Positions 59,033-64,000 of a DNA stretch of 64,000 nucleotides are shown here, one piece after another. The notes beneath the pieces were generated by a model. It was not told the DNA's origin, did no database searches, and was given only the letters and a program-made list of their open reading frames with translations. The DNA is from Opisthocomus hoazin. Its lineage: Eukaryota > Chordata > Aves > Opisthocomiformes > Opisthocomidae. The position numbers were made by a program, and so were the translations under genes. Each line of letters opens with the position of its first letter. Position 1 is the first letter of the stretch. The stretch lies in NCBI RefSeq assembly GCF_030867145.1, contig NC_134414.1, positions 70,438,814-70,502,813 on the forward strand, written 5' to 3'.

Positions 59033-59424
59033 CCCTGCCCTCATTGTAAAAAAATTTATTCTTTATATCTAGTCTAAATCTACCTTCCCTTAGTATAAAA
59101 CCATTGCTCCTTGTCCTGTCGCAACAGGCCCTGCTAAAAAGTTTGTCCCCCTCTTTCTTGTAAGCCCCCTTTAAGTACTGAAAGGCTGCAAGTAAGGTCT
59201 TCCTGGAGCCTTCTCTTCTCCAAGCTGAACAGCCCCCACTCTCTCAGCCTTTTCTCATAGGAGAGGTGCTCCAGCCCTTGGATCATCTTTGTGGCCTCCT
59301 CTGGACCCGCTCCAACAGCTCCATGTCCTTCTTGTTCTGAGGGCTCCAGAGGTGAATGCAGGACTCCAGGTGGGGTCTTGCCAGAGCAGAGCAGCAGAAT
59401 CCCTCCCTCGACCTGCTGGCCACA
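59033..59424 (-). mobile_element. CR1 LINE fragment lacking its 3' tail
   Basis: The + strand runs from 'ccctgccctcattgtaaaaa' through 'atctagtctaaatctacctt', 'ccattgctccttgtcctgtc', 'tctcagccttttctcatagg' and 'aacagctccatgtccttctt' to 'cctccctcgacctgctggcc'. This is the inverted CR1 ORF2 C-terminal region, ending at the same [11 protein letters not shown] boundary as the copy at 30373. The usual 3' UTR and (ATTCTATG)n are absent or eroded. Several frameshifts are present, so it is older than the copies in intron 1. Confidence 0.88.
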
Positions 59425-62400
59425 ATTATTCCAGCTTACCTCTTAACTTTTATACATTCTTTACCACTGACTCTTAATTTCTCTTGTGAACTGCTACTAA
59501 ATTACACAGAAATCCTGCACTGGTCTGTCTTCCTAATTACTTTCAAACTTTTTCTTCTGTCTTACTCTTTAATTTTTGAAACAGAACTTTTTTTTTTTTC
59601 AGCTGTCTCTTGTGCTGTGCATACTAGATATGGGCAGTGTTATTCTTCATAGAGATTTCCAGAAGATTTGTAATCATCTCTTGTTCTCCCCCCCTTCCCT
59701 TCCTCGCTCAGTTGTCATAGTTCCCTGCTTTTCTTATCTCTCCTTTTACTGCCGCTGCTTTCAGATGATAATTCACGACTGAAGGAACAGCTGCTGCATA
59801 ATAGCTGAATGAGACTCAGCACCACTTACAGCTGACCTCATGTGAGGATAAATGAAGAAATTTGTGCTTTGCATGTGGGCTTACCTACGGGATCTTTTTT
59901 CCGGCTTGGGCATACTAGGTGTCATCACGGGAAGGTGGACTGTGGATGGCCTCCGTGGCTTCCTCTTGTCAGGTGCTCTAGGGGTAGAAACACACCGGGG
60001 GTGGTGGCACAAGGAAGCGAGATGTTGGAATTCTTAATGGTTTTCAAGAAGGTCACCTGTTTCTAACAGTGAGTTGCTCCCCCCCCCCCACTTGTTTATT
60101 CATGCCAAAAATGCTGCAGCCTGTGTGCTAGGAGCAGGTGGAGCGTCGCGTTGTACGTGGTCATGCTGCGCTTTGCCAAGCCGCCCTGCTCATTTCCTTT
60201 CATTTCCTCCGGGTGAGCAAGCCAATGTTCTTGTAATCTTTTGCGCTGGGGGCCCAAGGCCACCAAGCTGAGCTGGAAAGTGTCCTGCCAGTGTAGTACA
60301 GACAGCCTAGGGGTTACAGCTTGTTTTGGGGCTGGCTGGCGAGGTTAGCAGTGGCAGCCCTATCTGTGCTGCGCAGATGTCTGGGCTGCTCGTAAGTCAG
60401 CTCCTCAGCTGCTGCAGTTTATGGTGCAGTGCTGTAAAGAAAGCTGTCATCTATTTTTGTCAGACAGATGCTTAAAATGTAAATCTTCACTGGGAATACT
60501 GTACCTGTTTATATTCAAGGCAGTAGTCTAGCAAGGAAATACTTAACTAAGAAAAACTGTTCTATTTTACTCTCAACCAGTATATGAACTTTTCTTACTG
60601 TGACAGTTAGATACAGCCTTACTGATGCTTTGGTGGTTTAAGGATATAAGCAAGTTAAGACTGGTAGAAGACATATTTGATAAAAAAAAATGTGTCTGGA
60701 AGCTTGGCTGAACCACCCCTGATTTTTTTCCCTGTGTCCAGTTGTAGACCTTGCCTTATTGGGGAAAAATACCTTAATTTAAAAATGTTTCCTCCATAAC
60801 TGGCTTCTGATTTAATGGGCTGGAAGGGGAGAATAAAGTAGCATAAAGGGTACCTAAGGCCTTGAAAGTGACCGATGTGAAGAAAAGAATGGTGCTGCAG
60901 GCTTGCTGTATGCCTTAGTCTGTCTTCACCAAGTATATTCTCAACCTTATCTTTTAATTTCCTTTTCCTTTCACTAGTTCCTCAGTTAATGTTTTTCCAG
61001 TTTCAGTAGGTACTGGTTGCTGCAGGGATATGAGGGACAACATTGCCATTTTAGTTTTACTTCCTTATGGCTGTTGGATCGTTAAACACTGAACGTAAGT
61101 CTCCATCTAGTTAAGGTTAGTGGTTAAAATGACCTGAATGTATTACCATAGCCATTTTGAATGTGATGGAATTTAAACAGATGGATGGAGAGGTCAGTCT
61201 TGTTTTAAAATGAGAGGATGGATATGGTAGTTGAACAACCAGTATGTGGATGAAGTGGATCTCTAGGGCATTCTGTTTGGTGTTCTAAGAAATGTCAGTG
61301 GTGGAAAAAAATCAATATGGCTCATATGAAATGAATTTAAAAGCTATCTAATTAATAGGCTTTAATACACTTACAAGTGTGGAATGACCATCCAGTGTAC
61401 ACCTTGCTGTAGGGTATTTGCTGCCATTGGTACTCAACCAAGTTATTTAACATTTCATGAATGACCTGGGAAAGGTCATAAAATTGTTGCCGGTGAAGTT
61501 GGCAGCCAGTTGAAATCCTAGGGAGAAAAAATGCAGGCATAGTTATGGAAAGCCAGGCTTGTATGTTGGGAATTGGTGGGGGGGTGTGGAAGGGGAAGCC
61601 AGAATCTGTGGGTCAGGGTGGGCAGTCCGCAAGGTTGGGCAGTCAGTGTCCTGTGACCAAAAGGGCCAGTGTGCTCTTGAGTGTGTGCATGGTGTTCCTG
61701 ATCACGTAAGACTCGTTACTATTGGGCAGTTGTGTCTAGTCTGGTTCTAGAATACAGTATCTGCCTGGGATCGCGATGTGGCAGGTGTTGAAATCCAGGA
61801 GTAAACAGGAGGATGTGAGAAGGATGTTAAAAGAACAGGAAAACAGGCAGATAGTAAGAGGCATATGGGGATGAGCCTGCTAAGCTTGGTGTTTGTTGAT
61901 TCCCAGCGAACTACTAAATAGCAGTGTTTCCAGTATAGGACTCCTAATATAGTTCTGGTCTGTCTTTATTTAATAGGTGTGCTTTATGTTAATGCTTCTG
62001 TAAGGGATATCTGCAGGTGGTCAATTCCATGGCATTTTAAAACAAAGGTATTGCATTTAAATAGCATGTTCAAAAGATTTGCTGTGGGAGGGTCCTCATC
62101 TGATGCAGTTTATGATGGTTTTATGCTTGCATGCTGACTAATGTTTTATCTGACTGTCTTGTAACCTCCACTAAGATAGAAGTGTTTGGTGGGTTTTTTG
62201 TTCAGTGGGTTTGTGGTTTTTTTGTTTTGGTTTGGTTTTTTGAAACAAGGTTTTTATAATCAAGTAGTAGTGTTCCTAACAAGTTAGCCTCAAAACTTTA
62301 AAGTACCTAAGCTTTTTCCCTCACTTTTTATCGCTCTAGGTTAGTTTATTCTTAAACATTTGTGAAGTTAGGAGAAAATCTCTCTGGAGGGTGTCATGTC

Positions 62401-63658
62401 CCCCTCCGGCTCTGCCAAGTGCTGTTGCTGAAGATACTGGCCATGAGCGTGCTGAGGGTGGCTTCCTCTCAGAATTGCTTTCCGCAGAACCGCAAGGGCT
62501 CGTATCCTCCCATTGTGCTGTTTCCTGTGAAGCAGTAGACTGGATACAGCACGTCCTGGATACGAGCTTTTTTATGGCACTGCACGTGTTGGGGTGACCC
62601 AATGGAATCGTTCTGGGTGTCCCCGGTAGCCTCGGCAGAGCAGGAAGCGAGGCTGCCTTGCATCCTGTTGTTCTCCAGTTAGCCTGGCTTTGGTGCGCTC
62701 TTGGCTCTAGCAGAATCCAGAATGAAGGTGAGCTTAAAATCAATTTAGGAGTTCTTTATTATTTAAATTTTTTGTAAGGTTAAGCTATGTTTTCTAACAT
62801 TTTTCTTAAATGTTCCTGTGTTGAGTAGTTCTCTCTCTCCCCACTAGTACCTTTCTGATTCAGTTCTGGTGTCCACACAAGTGCCCGCATCTCCTGTGTA
62901 TCCTTTGTTTGGGATCAGAGTCGTCATTTTGTGATTCTGTTCATACATTTGCTTATTTAGAAGCTACGACAATAAGCGTGTACCTAACGATGAAAATTTT
63001 ACACTCCTGATGCTTTCTTGTTCCGTAACAGCTTGATTTCCCCCTCCCCAGTTTGAGCAGTGGTTAAGCTGTCTCCAGTCTGGTTTTGCTTCTGTGTGTT
63101 CTGCTGTCACCTTATTGGCATCTTTTCTCATCTCTATTATAAATTCTGGTATTAATTAAACCTATCATATCTTTAGTCTCTTTGTGTAAAATCAGAAAAT
63201 TTTGTATTTGCTTGATGTAATTTATTGTGCATATAGTTTTTAAATACTTCCTGAAACATGAGGAAACATTTAAAAAACCCCTACAAAATTCACATCTAGG
63301 CAATTCACTGGCCCATCTCCTTACTCCTTACAGCATCAAATAAACAAGAGTAGTGTTTACAATTTCTGTAGCCCATTGAAACTTGGTGAAATGGTTGACT
63401 CGTGAGCCTAAACTGCTTGGAGTATATTAGTGTTCGCCTCCTCTTGTTTTGCGTCCGTTTTGTGGCATTGCTCTTCAGAGCTGTGTACACACTACCTGAG
63501 CTTGAGAGATGCCAGCACGCATACAGCCAAGGTAGCACTGCTGCTCGCTGGGTCCAAAGATGGCCCTCAGTCTGAGGGGAAAACATGTGTGTTAACATAT
63601 GCAGGTACCTCAAATACTGTGAATGCTTTGGGAGTTTTTTTTTTTTCTTACTGAATAG
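59425..63658. other. Intron 2 sequence, no recognised element
   Basis: T-, C- and A-runs occur (for example C-run near 60078). No exon, LINE or RNA gene is recognised. A 135-codon minus-strand frame at 62336-62743 shows no domain. Confidence 0.4.
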
Positions 63659-63715
63659 ACTCAGAGAATGGTTTGGTTTGGAAGGGACCTTAAAGATCAT
63701 CTAGCTTCAACCCCC
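63659..63715 (-). mobile_element. Short CR1 LINE 3' end
   Basis: After a T-run, 'actcagagaatggtttggtt' leads into 'tggaagggaccttaaagatc' and 'atctagcttcaaccccccct'. This is the inverted 3' end of a CR1 of the same type as the copy at 30373. It loses similarity after about 60 bases. Confidence 0.88.
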
Positions 63716-64000
63716 CCTGTCTACCACTAGCTGAGTAATAATGTCATTAAACATTTCCTGAATCTGCTCTACCATTGTTAGTGGATCGCAACAGTCACAA
63801 CTGTTACGGAAGTCCCAGCTGTGGTTACTTTAGGTAGCTTTTGTGAAAATCTTCACTTCTCCTGGGTTTAACCAGCCTCCCTCTTTCTCCTCCCAGCCTT
63901 CCTTTGTGCCTTCCTCTCTTCTCTGCTAGGAATATGGGTTTTTCTTCTCCTGTCTCCAAAGGCTGCTTTCTGGGGTACAGGCTTCCTGATAGTGCCTGTG
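63716..64000. other. Intron 2 sequence at the window edge
   Basis: Pyrimidine-rich sequence appears near 63857-63960. I recognise no exon or element before the window ends. Confidence 0.35.

Larger units (their letters stand above)
32646..64000 (+). other. ARHGEF7: ARHGEF7 intron 2, running past the window end
   Basis: It starts with GTGAGT, and no acceptor followed by the expected CH-domain continuation was recognised before the window end, so the intron is at least 31.3 kb. It contains a CpG island with a tandem repeat, six CR1 fragments of very different ages and several homopolymer tracts. A small divergent exon could have been missed by eye. Confidence 0.8.

Noticed and set aside
1..64000. 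CRISPR array, bacterial operon or tRNA/rRNA gene
   Set aside because: No regularly spaced short repeats with unique spacers, no ribosome-binding-site-led gene chains, and no tRNA or rRNA signature were seen. The content is vertebrate nuclear DNA.

Overview
The window looks like avian nuclear DNA. It is mostly non-coding, has vertebrate GT-AG splice sites and CpG islands, and carries many CR1 LINE fragments of the bird type, with 3' tails of (ATTCTATG)n and the conserved TTGGAAGGGACC block. I cannot name the species. CR1 also occurs in crocodilians and turtles, but the younger copies here read as bird CR1.

I can support one protein-coding gene: the 5' end of ARHGEF7 (beta-PIX, a Rac1/Cdc42 guanine-nucleotide exchange factor) on the + strand. 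Exon 1 (15205-15369, 55 codons) and exon 2 (32559-32645, 29 codons) encode the first 84 residues, which is most of the N-terminal calponin-homology (CH) domain. Both exons end in phase 0 and their junctions fit GT-AG splicing. Exon 1 lies in a large CpG island (about 14.0-17.6 kb) that is the likely promoter. Its leader holds a short CGG repeat and a 29-codon upstream ORF. Intron 1 is 17,189 bp. Exon 2 has its own CpG island (about 32.0-33.1 kb). Intron 2 starts at 32646 and runs past the window end. I did not recognise the next exon, which should continue the CH domain.

Layout: 1-14 kb is upstream intergenic sequence with old CR1 copies and no recognisable gene. 14-17.6 kb is the promoter island with exon 1. 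17.6-32 kb is intron 1, with four CR1 copies, one of which keeps a reverse-transcriptase region. 32-33.1 kb is exon 2 in an island. 33.1-64 kb is intron 2, with a third CpG island at 40.9-41.6 kb built partly of a 91-bp tandem repeat, plus scattered CR1 pieces.

I see no operons, CRISPR arrays, intact viral genes, tRNAs or rRNAs, and no clear undescribed system. The most useful leads are the intronic CpG island with the 91-bp repeat (a possible internal promoter for CH-less beta-PIX), the CGG-containing upstream ORF, and a perfect 26-bp palindrome at 5409-5434.
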